A program made the position numbers and the translations under genes. Source: Shewanella sp. UCD-KL21 (GTDB lineage: Bacteria > Pseudomonadota > Gammaproteobacteria > Enterobacterales > Shewanellaceae). From it: a stretch of DNA of 64,000 nt. The stretch lies in contig NZ_MPHK01000010.1 of the NCBI RefSeq assembly GCF_001957135.1, positions 1 through 64,000 on the forward strand, written 5' to 3'. The notes beneath the pieces are model-generated. The model saw only the letters and a program-made list of their open reading frames with translations. It did no database searches and was not told the origin of the DNA. Shown in pieces: positions 54,499-63,229 of the stretch (positions are counted from its first letter, which is position 1; the number at the start of each line of letters is the position of its first letter).

Positions 54499-54528
54499 AA
54501 AGGGTGACAATTTTGTCACCCTTTTTAT
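54499..54528 (+). terminator. Terminator after the alkaline phosphatase gene
   Basis: AAAGGGTGACAA (54499-54510), loop TT, TTGTCACCCTTT (54513-54524), followed by T residues. Confidence 0.9.
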
Positions 54529-54577
54529 TGCCGGTATTTGCTATAATCGGCAGATTATTTTTTCAAAGGTTAATCTC

Positions 54578-55612
54578 GTGCTTACTAACGCTTCTCAAGT
54601 CATTTTAAGAAATGCTGAATTCATTGAAAACCAAGATGTTTTAATTCTAAATCATGAAGCTGATACCTTGGCGGCTGAGCTAGTTACCAGCGCTGCATCA
54701 GTGACGAGCTTAGCATTAGACTTTAACCATTATTTATTATTGTCTCAAAAACAACAAAAAGGCTTAAGCAGTCACTTTGGTCACGAGCTGCCAACTACCG
54801 ATGCCGACAAACGCTTTGATGTCGCGATTATCTATTTCCCAAAGGCCAAGCCCCTAGCGCCTTACTTATTTAACCTCGCTGCCAAGCATTTAAAGCAAGG
54901 CGGACACCTAATTGTCGTGGGCGAAAATAAAGGTGGAGTTAAATCGTTAGCAAAATTACTGCCTGAGTATTTCTCCCCCCCAAGTAAGCGCGATAATGCC
55001 CGCCATTGTTTATTATTTGTCAGTGAGTTAATCGCCCAAGCACCTGCTTTTGACCTTAATAACTGGCTAAGCCGATACTCGTTATCAACCCCTCAAGGGG
55101 AGATCACCATTTGTAACCTTGTGGGTGTGTTTAGCGAAAAGCGTCTCGATCAAGGTACAGAATTATTGCTATCGCATTTGCCGACATTAGAAAAACGCGT
55201 ACTGGACTTTGGCTGTGGTGCTGGGGTTATTAGCGCCGCCTTATTAAAAGCAAACCCGAGTTTATCCGTTGAGTGCATTGATATTAATGCCATGGCTTTA
55301 AAAGCCTGTGAGCTAACCCTTGCCGCAAATGGCATGCAAGCAAAAGTGTATCCCTCTGATGGCTTTAACCAAATTAGCGGTCAATTTAATGGCATCATTG
55401 CGAACCCACCATTTCATGATGGCTTAGCCGCCACCACCCAAATTGCCAAAGATTTTGTCAAATCCAGTGCATCAAGCCTTGCCAAAGGCGGTGTGTGGCA
55501 AATTGTCGCTAACCGAAACTTGCCATATGCAGACACCATAGCCGCTGAATTTGGCCAAGTGAACGTGCCTGCAGAAAACAACAAATATAAATTATATCTA
55601 TTTAATAAATAA
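54578..55612 (+). CDS. rsmC: 16S rRNA m2G1207 methyltransferase
   Basis: 344-residue S-adenosylmethionine-dependent methyltransferase for G1207 of 16S rRNA. It has two methyltransferase-like domains; the C-terminal one is active, with AdoMet motif [16 protein letters not shown] (about residues 208-223) and the catalytic NPPFHDG (about 275-281). The N-terminal half is a degenerate copy involved in substrate recognition. Length equals E. coli RsmC (343). The start is GTG 54578, preceded by AAAGG about 10 nt upstream. Monocistronic between a terminator and a 195-bp gap. Confidence 0.94.
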   Translation: MLTNASQVILRNAEFIENQDVLILNHEADTLAAELVTSAASVTSLALDFNHYLLLSQKQQKGLSSHFGHELPTTDADKRFDVAIIYFPKAKPLAPYLFNLAAKHLKQGGHLIVVGENKGGVKSLAKLLPEYFSPPSKRDNARHCLLFVSELIAQAPAFDLNNWLSRYSLSTPQGEITICNLVGVFSEKRLDQGTELLLSHLPTLEKRVLDFGCGAGVISAALLKANPSLSVECIDINAMALKACELTLAANGMQAKVYPSDGFNQISGQFNGIIANPPFHDGLAATTQIAKDFVKSSASSLAKGGVWQIVANRNLPYADTIAAEFGQVNVPAENNKYKLYLFNK

Positions 55613-55806
55613 CAAAAAACTACCCGCGGTGTGCGGAGTTCACAAATTATTTGATTGAGTTATAAAACAACCAATTACTGACTAGTTTTTATCCCTAAAA
55701 AACGCTACATTTTGTTAGCTAATAATAAACGTCATTTGAGGCGTATCGTTCTACCTATTGGGCAGCCTAATAAGCTCAAATGTAGGACGCAAAAATAAGG
55801 GATTTT

Positions 55807-57474
55807 ATGCTAGCGTCAGATTTAGCGGTTTTTAATGTTGATCAAACTCAAGTTGAGCTCCGCGTTACGCCCAGCCGTCACGGCCCCATCACTGAAGATG
55901 ATATAACCCAGTTACTTAATCAGCCTGAATTTGCCATGCTGCGGCCCTTAGAGCAAAACATTGCTAAGGCGACCGCTGAAGTAAATAGTCAATGCAGTGT
56001 CGATAACGGTAAACACGAATTATTTTTTATTATTGCTGAGCGCCTTGATGGTAACGTCATCATCGAGGTCAGCGAAGATAAAATGTCAGTCTCAATGAGC
56101 TTGGTGTCTGCCTATGGCGGCCAAGACCCAACACTGCCAACCATTTTAAATGCGCTTAAATTCCATAAGGTTAAAATGGGCTTAAGCAAACCCAACATCC
56201 TATCGCTGCTACAACAATTAGACACCTTACCGCCAGGTGAGCAATGTCGCTCGCTGATCGCCCACGGTAAACTGCCGCAAAATGGCACCTATGCCAGCTT
56301 AGCAAGGCAAGTGCCATTAGCCCGCGAGCGCTTGCTGCAACCCCAAGAGCGAGCAGATGGCTCAGTGGACATGCGCGATTTGGGCGCCATGATCATGGTA
56401 AAACCAAACGATGTATTAATGATTAAAACCCCTGCTACAGATGGTGTTGCAGGTTATAACGTCAATGGTGATGTTTTACCGCAAATCCCCGGCAAAGACA
56501 TTATTATGCAGCCAGGTAATGGCACTCAACTGGCCGCTAACGACCCTAATTTATTACTGGCAATGGTATCTGGTCAGCCAGTTGAAACCCGCCATGGCAT
56601 GCAAGTGGATGATGTGCTGCAAATTAAAAACGTTGATGTCAATTTTGGCCATGTGGACTTTGAAGGCAGCGTGTTAATTAGCGGTGATGTCCATGAAGGC
56701 ATGCAAGTAAAAAGTAGCGGCGATATTACGGTTATGGGCTTTGTGGACTCAGCAACATTGGACGCCAAAGGTGATGTCATTGTTAGTAAGGGTATTATTG
56801 GTCGCCAGATTAAAGAGCATCAACTTAGCACCACCATTAATGCTAAAGGACAAATTTGCGCACAATTTGTGCAGTACTCCAGCCTTAATGCCGATAATGA
56901 TATCTTAGTAACCAAGCAATTACTCCATAGTCACTCATGTTCAAACGGTGTTATCACTGTAAGCGATCCTAGCGGCAAACGAGGCGACTTGGTTGGCGGT
57001 AAGGCGAGCGCTAGCAAAGGCATTAATGCGGTGGCAATTGGCGCTACTGCAGGCACTAAAACCGCATTATTTTGCGCCATGGATCAAGCTCAAATTCGCG
57101 CAGAAGTCAAAACTGCCCATGAAAAAATCAAACAGCTTGTCATTGCTGGCCTTGATATTGAAGCCAGATTACGCAAACTACCACCTAAAAGCGAATGGCA
57201 AACCGATGCCGGCATGATCGAGCAAGTTAAAATGATGCTTGATGAAAAGAAACAACTCGCCAGTGATCGTGCCCAGTTAGAAGCACAGTTCAAGCAATTA
57301 CAGCAAGATGCCGACGGTTACTATAGTAAGCATTTTATTCAGGCCAAAAAGCATATCTTTACCAACGTTAAAATTAATATTGGCCCGTCTAAAAATACAA
57401 CCCAACGGGAGCACGGCCCTTGCCTAGTCATGAATAAGCAAAATGAAATTAGTTTTGATTATAGCAACCGATAG
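55807..57474 (+). CDS. FapA / DUF342 family protein
   Basis: 555-residue soluble protein of the DUF342 (FapA) family, whose structure is an N-terminal globular domain, a right-handed beta-helix and a C-terminal coiled coil. Here the beta-helix is visible as glycine-rich repeats (GSVLISGDVHEGMQVKSSGDITVMGFVDSATLDAKGDVIVSKGIIG), and the coiled coil follows from about residue 430 (EIKQLVIAGLDIEARLRKL and onward). Its role in gammaproteobacteria is unknown; flagellar number or polar organisation links are reported for Vibrio homologues. AGGGA lies a few bases before the ATG. Confidence 0.82.
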   Translation: MLASDLAVFNVDQTQVELRVTPSRHGPITEDDITQLLNQPEFAMLRPLEQNIAKATAEVNSQCSVDNGKHELFFIIAERLDGNVIIEVSEDKMSVSMSLVSAYGGQDPTLPTILNALKFHKVKMGLSKPNILSLLQQLDTLPPGEQCRSLIAHGKLPQNGTYASLARQVPLARERLLQPQERADGSVDMRDLGAMIMVKPNDVLMIKTPATDGVAGYNVNGDVLPQIPGKDIIMQPGNGTQLAANDPNLLLAMVSGQPVETRHGMQVDDVLQIKNVDVNFGHVDFEGSVLISGDVHEGMQVKSSGDITVMGFVDSATLDAKGDVIVSKGIIGRQIKEHQLSTTINAKGQICAQFVQYSSLNADNDILVTKQLLHSHSCSNGVITVSDPSGKRGDLVGGKASASKGINAVAIGATAGTKTALFCAMDQAQIRAEVKTAHEKIKQLVIAGLDIEARLRKLPPKSEWQTDAGMIEQVKMMLDEKKQLASDRAQLEAQFKQLQQDADGYYSKHFIQAKKHIFTNVKINIGPSKNTTQREHGPCLVMNKQNEISFDYSNR

Positions 57475-57576
57475 TTGCACTATGTAACGGGTACATTCTT
57501 CAATCGGCAATAGTGTGGCCTTACATCATTGATGTTTATCAATGGTTACTTAGTGTCACCGCCTACAGGTTTTATC

Positions 57577-57954
57577 ATGCAAAGTATTTGTTGGCCCGCA
57601 GTCATTAAGCAGCAAACTAGTGACGAGCTTATCTATCTGGCCAGCGACAGAGACTGGCTAGAGTTTTGCTGCTTAGCAGCTCATATTACCGATACAACAG
57701 ATAAGTTACTCGACAGTGAAGGTCATATTTTCGATATTTCCATTAACTCAACAACTGATACCTGCCAACCTATAACCGTAGCCGAACTGCCTCAATTAGC
57801 CTTAAGCACGCAGGCTATCGACTTAGTGACATTCATTCGCTATGTTCGCCAACATGCCCAGTTAAATGGTCATTGCTGCAGCGCAAAGCTTATTTTCACT
57901 ACTATTAGACAAGGAATTGAAACGGTTGAATTTCTTGAGTCTGAATTTTCTTGA
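57577..57954 (+). CDS. Small protein of unknown function upstream of the M50 protease
   Basis: 125-residue soluble, acidic protein that I do not recognise with certainty; the start MQSICWPAVIKQQTSDELIYLASDRDW resembles DUF4144 proteins of Alteromonadales. Four cysteines occur in the middle and near the end (FCCLAAH, GHCCSAK). There is no signal peptide and no membrane helix. The frame opens at 57529, but ATG 57577 has AGG 8 nt upstream and gives the more typical start. It is 63 bp upstream of the M50 protease gene on the same strand and 100 bp after the FapA gene, so it may be in one transcript with either. Confidence 0.55.
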   Translation: MQSICWPAVIKQQTSDELIYLASDRDWLEFCCLAAHITDTTDKLLDSEGHIFDISINSTTDTCQPITVAELPQLALSTQAIDLVTFIRYVRQHAQLNGHCCSAKLIFTTIRQGIETVEFLESEFS

Positions 57955-58017
57955 GTCAGCATCGCTACTCAGGCAAAATGCTGTTCCACATTTTATCCCG
58001 TAATACGAGTATCAAGC

Positions 58018-59148
58018 ATGGAACTGTTAAACATCGAATGCCTAGGAAAACGCCTACGATTAGAGGGCTCCATGGCTGGCTGGCAACAGCTCTATTGGGA
58101 TAATCAACTGGTTTCACAAAAGTCGGCATCTGCTGATAATCAAAGCTTTACTATCCACGAATTTGAGCTGTCTAGACCGAGTTCACTAGCAGAACCCAGT
58201 CATGATGATGTCATCACCCAAACCAGCCGCCAAGTCATGAAAGTGCGATTAGAGTCTGATGTGCAGTGGCAACCATTTATCATTAACTACACGGTTTTGG
58301 TGGACAATAACCCCATTGCCGATGGTCAGCGCAACAGCAAGGACATAGAACGACAAACCCCTGAAGTGGCCCCAGTTAAACAACAAAAATTCAGTTTTGT
58401 TGGCTTAGCCTCATTAGGGTTTAAGCTGCTTAAAAGCGCCAAAGTGATTAAAGCTATGCTTGCTGCGGCCAGTGTGGCCGCCTACTCTTGGTTATTTTCA
58501 ATTGAGTTTGCTTTAGCCTTGATTGCTTGTTTGGTTATCCATGAATATGGTCATATCAAAGCAATGAAACACTTCGGCATGAAAACCAAAGGTATTTATT
58601 TGATCCCATTTATGGGCGGCCTTGCTGTCAGTGACGAGCGTATTAATACCCGTTGGCAGAACGTGGTGATCTCTATTATGGGGCCGACTTTTGGCCTGTT
58701 TATGTCCATCGGTTGTATGCTGGCTTATTGGCTGACGGGTAATATCTTTTTTGCCGGACTGGCCAGCTTTAACGCCCTATTAAATCTCTTTAATTTATTG
58801 CCGATACTGCCTTTAGATGGCGGTCATATTTTAAAAAGTATCACCTTTTCCATGAATAGCATGGTGGGTCTAATCGCCTGTATCGCCGGCGCAGCCGCTG
58901 GGGTATTCATTAGCTACAGTCTTGGGCTGGCTTTACTGGGTTTCTTATTATTAATTGGTAGTCTTGAGATTGTATTTGAATGGAAAAGTCGTCATCAAAG
59001 CCATTTACTGCCCCTTGACCGTTATGGGCAAATCTTCTCGACCTTGTGGTACTTCATTACGGTTGGCTTACTGATTGCTATTATTTGGTATTTTGCAGCA
59101 TCTGGCGATGAAATGCTGTCGATGCCATTAGAAATATTAAAAAGCTAG
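58018..59148 (+). CDS. M50-family membrane zinc metalloprotease
   Basis: 376-residue intramembrane protease of the site-2-protease/SpoIVFB type. A ~130-residue soluble N-terminal domain precedes membrane helices. The zinc site is His175, Glu176, His179 in VIHEYGHIKAMKHFG, and the third ligand is Asp267 in NLFNLLPILPLDGGHIL, both standard. It cuts substrate proteins inside the membrane. The N-terminal domain (beta-rich, YWDNQLV, IHEFELSRPSS) is not a PDZ domain such as in RseP, so this is a different group from RseP. Function and substrate are unknown. The gene ends shortly before a repeat array. Confidence 0.87.
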   Translation: MELLNIECLGKRLRLEGSMAGWQQLYWDNQLVSQKSASADNQSFTIHEFELSRPSSLAEPSHDDVITQTSRQVMKVRLESDVQWQPFIINYTVLVDNNPIADGQRNSKDIERQTPEVAPVKQQKFSFVGLASLGFKLLKSAKVIKAMLAAASVAAYSWLFSIEFALALIACLVIHEYGHIKAMKHFGMKTKGIYLIPFMGGLAVSDERINTRWQNVVISIMGPTFGLFMSIGCMLAYWLTGNIFFAGLASFNALLNLFNLLPILPLDGGHILKSITFSMNSMVGLIACIAGAAAGVFISYSLGLALLGFLLLIGSLEIVFEWKSRHQSHLLPLDRYGQIFSTLWYFITVGLLIAIIWYFAASGDEMLSMPLEILKS

Positions 59149-59174
59149 TCAACTAAATAGCAGTGCTTAACATT

Positions 59175-59262
59175 AACTAAGCTAGCAAGAACTAAGACCG
59201 TAATAACTAGCCTGTGATAACTAAGCTCGTAAAAACTAAGCCCGTAAGAACTAGCTACGGGC
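59175..59262. repeat. Six degenerate 14-15-bp tandem units after the M50 protease gene
   Basis: Units begin AACTAAG or AACTAGC at 59175, 59190, 59205, 59219, 59234 and 59249 (for example AACTAAGACCGTAAT, AACTAAGCTCGTAAA, AACTAAGCCCGTAAG). The last two form the terminator hairpin. Like the array at 9390, it lies between convergent genes at a terminator. Confidence 0.75.
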
Positions 59263-59272
59263 TTAACTTTTC
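59232..59272. terminator. Terminator embedded in the repeat array
   Basis: AAGCCCGTA (59239-59247) pairs with TACGGGCTT (59256-59264). T-rich tails are present on both strands (AACTTTT plus; AGTTTTTAC minus), so it can serve the plus-strand M50 gene and the minus-strand gene at 59297. Confidence 0.75.
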
Positions 59273-59296
59273 GAAAAATATTCTCAATTAACTTAT

Positions 59297-60463
59297 CTAT
59301 TTAGCTGGTGAAATTTCGAATACCTTAGTCATGACTTTATACAGCTCAGTGCCTTGATGAACAGAGGCTGAAGCAAAATGCAGCACTGGCACACAATCTA
59401 TCGGCAAACTCACCGAAGTGACGGCATTATCGCTGCCGTACTGATCTAACCTTAATAGGGTCACTAAAGGCTCGCCAGCAGCTAACGGCTCACCAACCGC
59501 TGCGCAGTATTCCACTAATCCCGCTTTAGGGGCATGAAACTTTTTATAATCCTTTAAGTAACAGCCCCAGCGTTTAATGTTGGCAGGTGCAACATGCTCT
59601 TTGATCACCCCGCGATGGCTCAAATAGGCCAAAATACCGAGGGCATCATTTTTAGCATCTGCCATATCAATGCGTTCTTGGCTTGCCAGCTCTAAGGTAA
59701 AAGCCGCCACAGGCACATCGAATATGCGCCCTTTTAACGCTGCATATTCAGTTAATTGCCACCATGGACAAAAAACCGCTTCATCCATGGCGCCGCCAAA
59801 TTCATTGGGGATAATTAACGATAAGGGGATCGAGAAAAACGCCGCCGCGGCTGCATCATACTCAGGGCAATAAAGGTGCTTTGCAGATTTGGGCCCGGTA
59901 TGTAAATCAAGCACGATATCAGCGCCATGGGCCATATGTTGTAATGTCACCGCTAAGCGATGACCAGTGCTAATACCCCAAGGGTTGGCTAAACGTTGCT
60001 GGCAATTATTGACTAAGGTTTGCCTAAAAGCACTAAACAAGTCCTTGTCAGCAAGCTGTTGATGCTCAGTAAACCAGTTAGCAATATCAATTCCATGGTC
60101 GTAATACTCACGGTTCCAATTCACCCCTGTAATAGGATCAAATCGCCCTAAAGTAAACTCGCCACTTTTTTGATTAATACCTAACGGGTTGGCTAAGGGC
60201 ACGCAGTGAATATCACCTAATACACTGTAGTCTTGTAGCAAGGTCATCAGTTGATGTATCACCGCGTTGCCCTGTACTTCAGCCCCATGAACATTGGCCT
60301 GTATATAAACACTGGGCGCGGCGTCATCTGAGCCTTTAAAGCTAAACAGTGGCGCGGTTAACGCTTGGCCGGTGGCAAGTTCTCCCACTTCAACATGAGA
60401 CAGTGTGGGTGAAGAATCGTTAGCCTGTGCTGTAATAGAGTTCACTGATGTCATACCTGCCAC
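59297..60463 (-). CDS. Succinylglutamate desuccinylase / aspartoacylase-type metalloenzyme
   Basis: 388-residue zinc hydrolase of the AstE/ASPA superfamily (related to M14 carboxypeptidases). The zinc motif H-x2-E is in YIQANVHGAEVQGNA, and the third His in DIVLDLHTGP, with the catalytic Glu in TLELASQER. A beta-rich C-terminal domain follows (AGLVEYCAAVGEPLAAGEPLVTLLRL), which is typical of the predicted deacylase group, more than of AstE proper. It is 8 bp downstream of lysC, so it belongs to the same transcript. The start is GTG 60463; ATG 60454 is possible. Neither has a good ribosome-binding site, so coupling to lysC is likely. Confidence 0.8.
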   Translation of the reverse strand: MAGMTSVNSITAQANDSSPTLSHVEVGELATGQALTAPLFSFKGSDDAAPSVYIQANVHGAEVQGNAVIHQLMTLLQDYSVLGDIHCVPLANPLGINQKSGEFTLGRFDPITGVNWNREYYDHGIDIANWFTEHQQLADKDLFSAFRQTLVNNCQQRLANPWGISTGHRLAVTLQHMAHGADIVLDLHTGPKSAKHLYCPEYDAAAAAFFSIPLSLIIPNEFGGAMDEAVFCPWWQLTEYAALKGRIFDVPVAAFTLELASQERIDMADAKNDALGILAYLSHRGVIKEHVAPANIKRWGCYLKDYKKFHAPKAGLVEYCAAVGEPLAAGEPLVTLLRLDQYGSDNAVTSVSLPIDCVPVLHFASASVHQGTELYKVMTKVFEISPAK

Positions 60464-60471
60464 GTTAGCTA

Positions 60472-61821
60472 TTATTCAAATAAGTTTTGGTGCAAAGAGT
60501 TAACCACATCTGCGGCTTCAGACTCAGCGACGAGAACACATAAGTTATGTGGGCTAGCCCCTTGGCAAATCATGCGCACATTATGTTGTTCAAGTACCCC
60601 GAAAACTCGGCTACAAATACCTGCTGTTGACGCTATCTGATTACCAATGATTGCGACTAGCGCTAATTTATCTTCCACTCTTACGCGGCAATTTTGTGAT
60701 AGCTCTTGTAGTAATGATTCACTTAATAACCCCTGCCCGCTAGAGTCAGAGCCGGTTTTATCAAGGGTAAGTGACACATTTACTTCTGAGGTGGTAATCA
60801 AATCAACTGAAATTTTATGCTTAGCTAAAGTGGCAAAGGTATGCGCTAAAAAGCCCTGCGCATGGAGCATTTGCAAGCTATGCAGGTTTAATAAGGTTTG
60901 ATCTCGTCTTAGAGCCACCGCTCGATAAACCGGGGCATCTTCTACTTGATGACGGATCCAAGTTCCACCTTGCTCAGGCGCTTTACTTGAACCAACAAAC
61001 ACCTGAATTTGTTGGCGCACGGCCGGCAGTATCGTTGCAGGGTGCAACACTTTGGCGCCAAAAGTGGCCATTTCAGCCGCTTCATTAAAGCTAATTTCAG
61101 GGATAGGCCTCGCATTAGGCGCTAAACGTGGGTCAGTGGTATAAATTCCCGCCACATCGGTCCAAATTTCAACCGCATCAGCTTTTAGGGCTTCGGCTAA
61201 TAACGCAGCTGAGTAATCACTGCCGCCGCGGCCTAGGGTGGTGGTATTACCTGCTTCATCGGCGCCAATAAACCCTTGAGTCACGATAACTTGCTGAGCG
61301 AGTAACGGCTGTAAATGCTCAGCGGCTAACAGCGCAATTTGCTCAATTTGCGGCTCTGCTTTACCAAAGTGGCTATCGGTTCTTAATACTTGGCGCACAT
61401 CAAATGAACTTGATGGCGTGCCTTTTTGGCGAATAACCGCAGAGAACAGTAAAGATGAGCATTGCTCGCCCATGGATAACAGCTCATCAATGATGGCTTT
61501 GCTTCTATCGAGCACTAACTTATCGCTAAGCACTGCCATTCTGCTTAATAGCTTATCAATCGTAGCTGCGACATCTTGTGGACGCGCCAGCTTATCAACA
61601 ATGTCATATTGAATTTTGGCAATTTGAGTGACTAAACTTAAGCGGCGTTGATCGTTTACATTGGCTTGAGTTAACTCAACTAATAAATTAGTGACACCGC
61701 TAGAAGCGCTAACAACAACGACGCGGGTATTGGCATTGGCTAAAATAATGTCCGCACAGCGGTTCATGGCGTCAAAATCAGCAACAGAGGTGCCACCGAA
61801 CTTAGCAACAACTAAACTCAT
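60472..61821 (-). CDS. lysC: Lysine-sensitive aspartokinase (LysC type)
   Basis: 449-residue aspartate kinase, the first step of lysine, threonine and methionine synthesis. The nucleotide-binding N-terminus is MSLVVAKFGGTSVADFDAM, with TTLGRGGSDYSAALLAEAL for the catalytic core and two ACT domains at the C-terminus (ISVDLITTSEVNVSLTLD; VRMICQGASPHNLCVLV) that bind lysine. It is monofunctional (no homoserine dehydrogenase domain), like E. coli LysC (449 aa). ATG 61821 has GGAGG 8 nt upstream. Its mRNA leader carries a lysine riboswitch and a 37-codon ORF whose stop overlaps this start (ATGA). Confidence 0.96.
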   Translation of the reverse strand: MSLVVAKFGGTSVADFDAMNRCADIILANANTRVVVVSASSGVTNLLVELTQANVNDQRRLSLVTQIAKIQYDIVDKLARPQDVAATIDKLLSRMAVLSDKLVLDRSKAIIDELLSMGEQCSSLLFSAVIRQKGTPSSSFDVRQVLRTDSHFGKAEPQIEQIALLAAEHLQPLLAQQVIVTQGFIGADEAGNTTTLGRGGSDYSAALLAEALKADAVEIWTDVAGIYTTDPRLAPNARPIPEISFNEAAEMATFGAKVLHPATILPAVRQQIQVFVGSSKAPEQGGTWIRHQVEDAPVYRAVALRRDQTLLNLHSLQMLHAQGFLAHTFATLAKHKISVDLITTSEVNVSLTLDKTGSDSSGQGLLSESLLQELSQNCRVRVEDKLALVAIIGNQIASTAGICSRVFGVLEQHNVRMICQGASPHNLCVLVAESEAADVVNSLHQNLFE

Positions 61822-61931
61822 GCTAATACCTCCACGACATTCGCAGACGCACTGTTAGTAGGCAAACATTGACTGGACATAAACTGAGTAGACAGTATTG
61901 GAACACATTGAAATTTAATACGTAAAAACAT
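61818..61931 (-). CDS. 37-residue upstream ORF overlapping lysC
   Basis: ATG 61931 to TGA 61818 encodes MFLRIKFQCVPILSTQFMSS followed by 17 more residues ending NVVEVLA. Its TGA overlaps the lysC ATG (ATGA), and the lysC GGAGG lies inside it, so the two would be translationally coupled. It has its own ribosome-binding site GGAG (61939-61942) 7 nt upstream, which borders the CGAAC/GTTCG hairpin of the expression platform. The sequence shows no motif. It is shorter than most gene callers accept. It is either a small protein or a leader that opens the lysC start site. Moderately supported, as the protein product is not proven. Confidence 0.5.
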   Translation of the reverse strand: MFLRIKFQCVPILSTQFMSSQCLPTNSASANVVEVLA

Positions 61932-61941
61932 GATTACACTC

Positions 61942-62029
61942 CGAACTTACTTCGTTCGAAGAGCCTGGTGCAGTGATAACGCACCCTTAAAGAAGGGAAA
62001 CAGCAATCTTTCACCAGAAGCTCTCCACC
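61942..62029 (-). promoter_or_regulatory. Expression platform of the lysC riboswitch
   Basis: Two hairpins lie between aptamer and start codon: a long one (GAGC-CTGGTG at 61961-61970 with CACCAG-AA-GCTC at 62012-62023, enclosing CCCTT/AAGGG) and a short one (CGAAC 61942-61946 with GTTCG 61954-61958) whose base touches the ribosome-binding site. No T run follows, so control is probably at translation initiation. The word CGAACTTACT also occurs inside the aptamer (62150-62159), which could compete for the same GTTCG partner. Confidence 0.6.
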
Positions 62030-62185
62030 AAAAAATAGGTGACAATCGCTAGGATTCAACCTAAACGACCGATACCAGATGCCAACCAAACATACCTAGT
62101 ACCTCGGCGCTAATCTCCCTCATAAGCTGTCATAGGAATTGGTTTTCCTCGAACTTACTACCTAGCTAACGCTCCTCTTCTGTTT
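62030..62185 (-). ncRNA. Lysine riboswitch (L box) aptamer
   Basis: Read on the minus strand, the order of conserved blocks matches the L box: AGAAGAGGAGCGTT, then AGTAAGTTCGAGGA, TCCTATGACAG, ATGAGGGAGATTAGCGCCGAGGT, a variable arm, GGTTGAATCC and a final GATTGTCACC. E. coli lysC has the same blocks (AGAAGAGGCGCGTT, CATCGCCGAGGTGA, GGCTGAATCCCC, GGTTGTCACC). It lies directly before lysC. It binds lysine and lowers lysC expression. Boundaries are approximate to within about 10 nt. Confidence 0.93.
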
Positions 62186-62206
62186 CTTCCCACAGGAAGA
62201 GCATGA

Positions 62207-62236
62207 AAAATACCAATAAATAACAACCCAAGTCAA
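62207..62236 (-). promoter_or_regulatory. Candidate lysC promoter
   Basis: Minus strand TTGACT (62231-62236), 18-bp spacer, TATTTT (62207-62212). The start near 62200 would be just before the aptamer, as expected for a riboswitch-controlled transcript. The -10 element is only fair. Confidence 0.45.
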
Positions 62237-62511
62237 TTGGGATATGCCATAAAGTCGTCAAATAACACAATACGTAAATAGAGACACTGAACTCAAAATA
62301 GTATCATCTAAGCTATTATTTATAATTTGAAATAAAAAAGTGATATAAAACAATAGAAATTAAAAAATAAAAAGTAATTTACTCGATGTAAATTCGAGGT
62401 TATTGAGTTAAAACCTTCAACTAAACTGCACAATTAAGCTTCAATATTAACAATCAAGTTTCAACAGCATATAAATAGCCATCGTTCTAATAAAAATTTA
62501 AAAATAACAAT
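62237..62511. other. AT-rich intergenic stretch upstream of lysC
   Basis: About 275 bp with no ORF of note and no recognisable site beyond simple A and T runs. It may hold upstream promoter elements of lysC. Confidence 0.5.
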
Positions 62512-62536
62512 AAAAAAAGGCACTTAACTAAGTACC
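62512..62536 (-). terminator. Terminator after the DUF3293 gene
   Basis: Minus strand: GGTACTT (62530-62536), loop AGTT, AAGTGCC (62519-62525), then a run of T residues. About 70 nt after the gene stop. Confidence 0.75.
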
Positions 62537-62606
62537 TATAGAAGAAGCTACTGATATTAAACATCCTCGATAACTGATACAAATGTCACTTACATCGCCA
62601 ATCATG

Positions 62607-63047
62607 TTATTCATCGTGCAAATCAGGTAATTCATTAACTAAAACGGTTCGTGGGCCAAACTCGCCAATTAACACTTCCTTGTCAGGTGCTTCACCACAG
62701 GCCAGTAATGACAACACCCCATTATCAACATAGTAAATCGCCAGCTGTTTAAACTCTCGACCTAACTCTAACGCTTGGTCTTTTTCAATGAATACAGCCC
62801 AGCTTTTTTCCATATGAGATAAGTCTGGTGCCGCCCCAATTAAGCAACGATAGGGGCTATTAAATTGCTGAATTTTCCGCTGAAGTCGCCTATCTAACAA
62901 ACGATTTTGACACGGGTTCAATTGGCTTCCTAAGGGGTTATGGGCGGTGACTATAGCGAAAGGCACAGCATAAGAAAGGCGCTGAGTAAGTAGAAATTGG
63001 GTGCCTTGATATTTAAACCAAAGCTTATCTATTGAATTATTCATCAT
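62607..63047 (-). CDS. DUF3293-domain protein
   Basis: 146-residue soluble protein of the DUF3293 family, function unknown. Family features are FAIVTAHNPLGSQLNPCQN (an I-T-A-x-N-P core with a later Asn), the L-x4-L-x-R-x2-L-Q-R-K-I helix, CLIGAAPDLSHMEKSWAVFIEKDQALELGREFKQLAIYYVDNG and a C-terminal acidic stretch. The start is one of two adjacent ATGs (63047, 63044). It has its own terminator and faces arcA divergently across 700 bp. Confidence 0.82.
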   Translation of the reverse strand: MMNNSIDKLWFKYQGTQFLLTQRLSYAVPFAIVTAHNPLGSQLNPCQNRLLDRRLQRKIQQFNSPYRCLIGAAPDLSHMEKSWAVFIEKDQALELGREFKQLAIYYVDNGVLSLLACGEAPDKEVLIGEFGPRTVLVNELPDLHDE

Positions 63048-63199
63048 TTATTTTTCTCAATTAAGACCAATTCAGTGTAGCAAATCAAGACTTGGGCCAA
63101 CACCCTGTGTGATGTAAGTCACAAGAACAATAATTATATTTAATATAAAAATCATCAACTTACTTCAAAAACCATTTTTGTAACAAATCTACCCCGTAA

Positions 63200-63229
63200 A
63201 TTTGTTAACATTTCATTTGTTAACAAATG
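63200..63229. promoter_or_regulatory. Perfect 16-bp palindrome with a flanking half copy
   Basis: CATTTGTTAACAAATG (63214-63229) is an exact palindrome; TTTGTTAACA also occurs at 63201-63210 as a direct copy 15 bp upstream. A dimeric regulator could bind both. No family consensus that I know fits; it lies between the DUF3293 gene and arcA. Confidence 0.45.
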
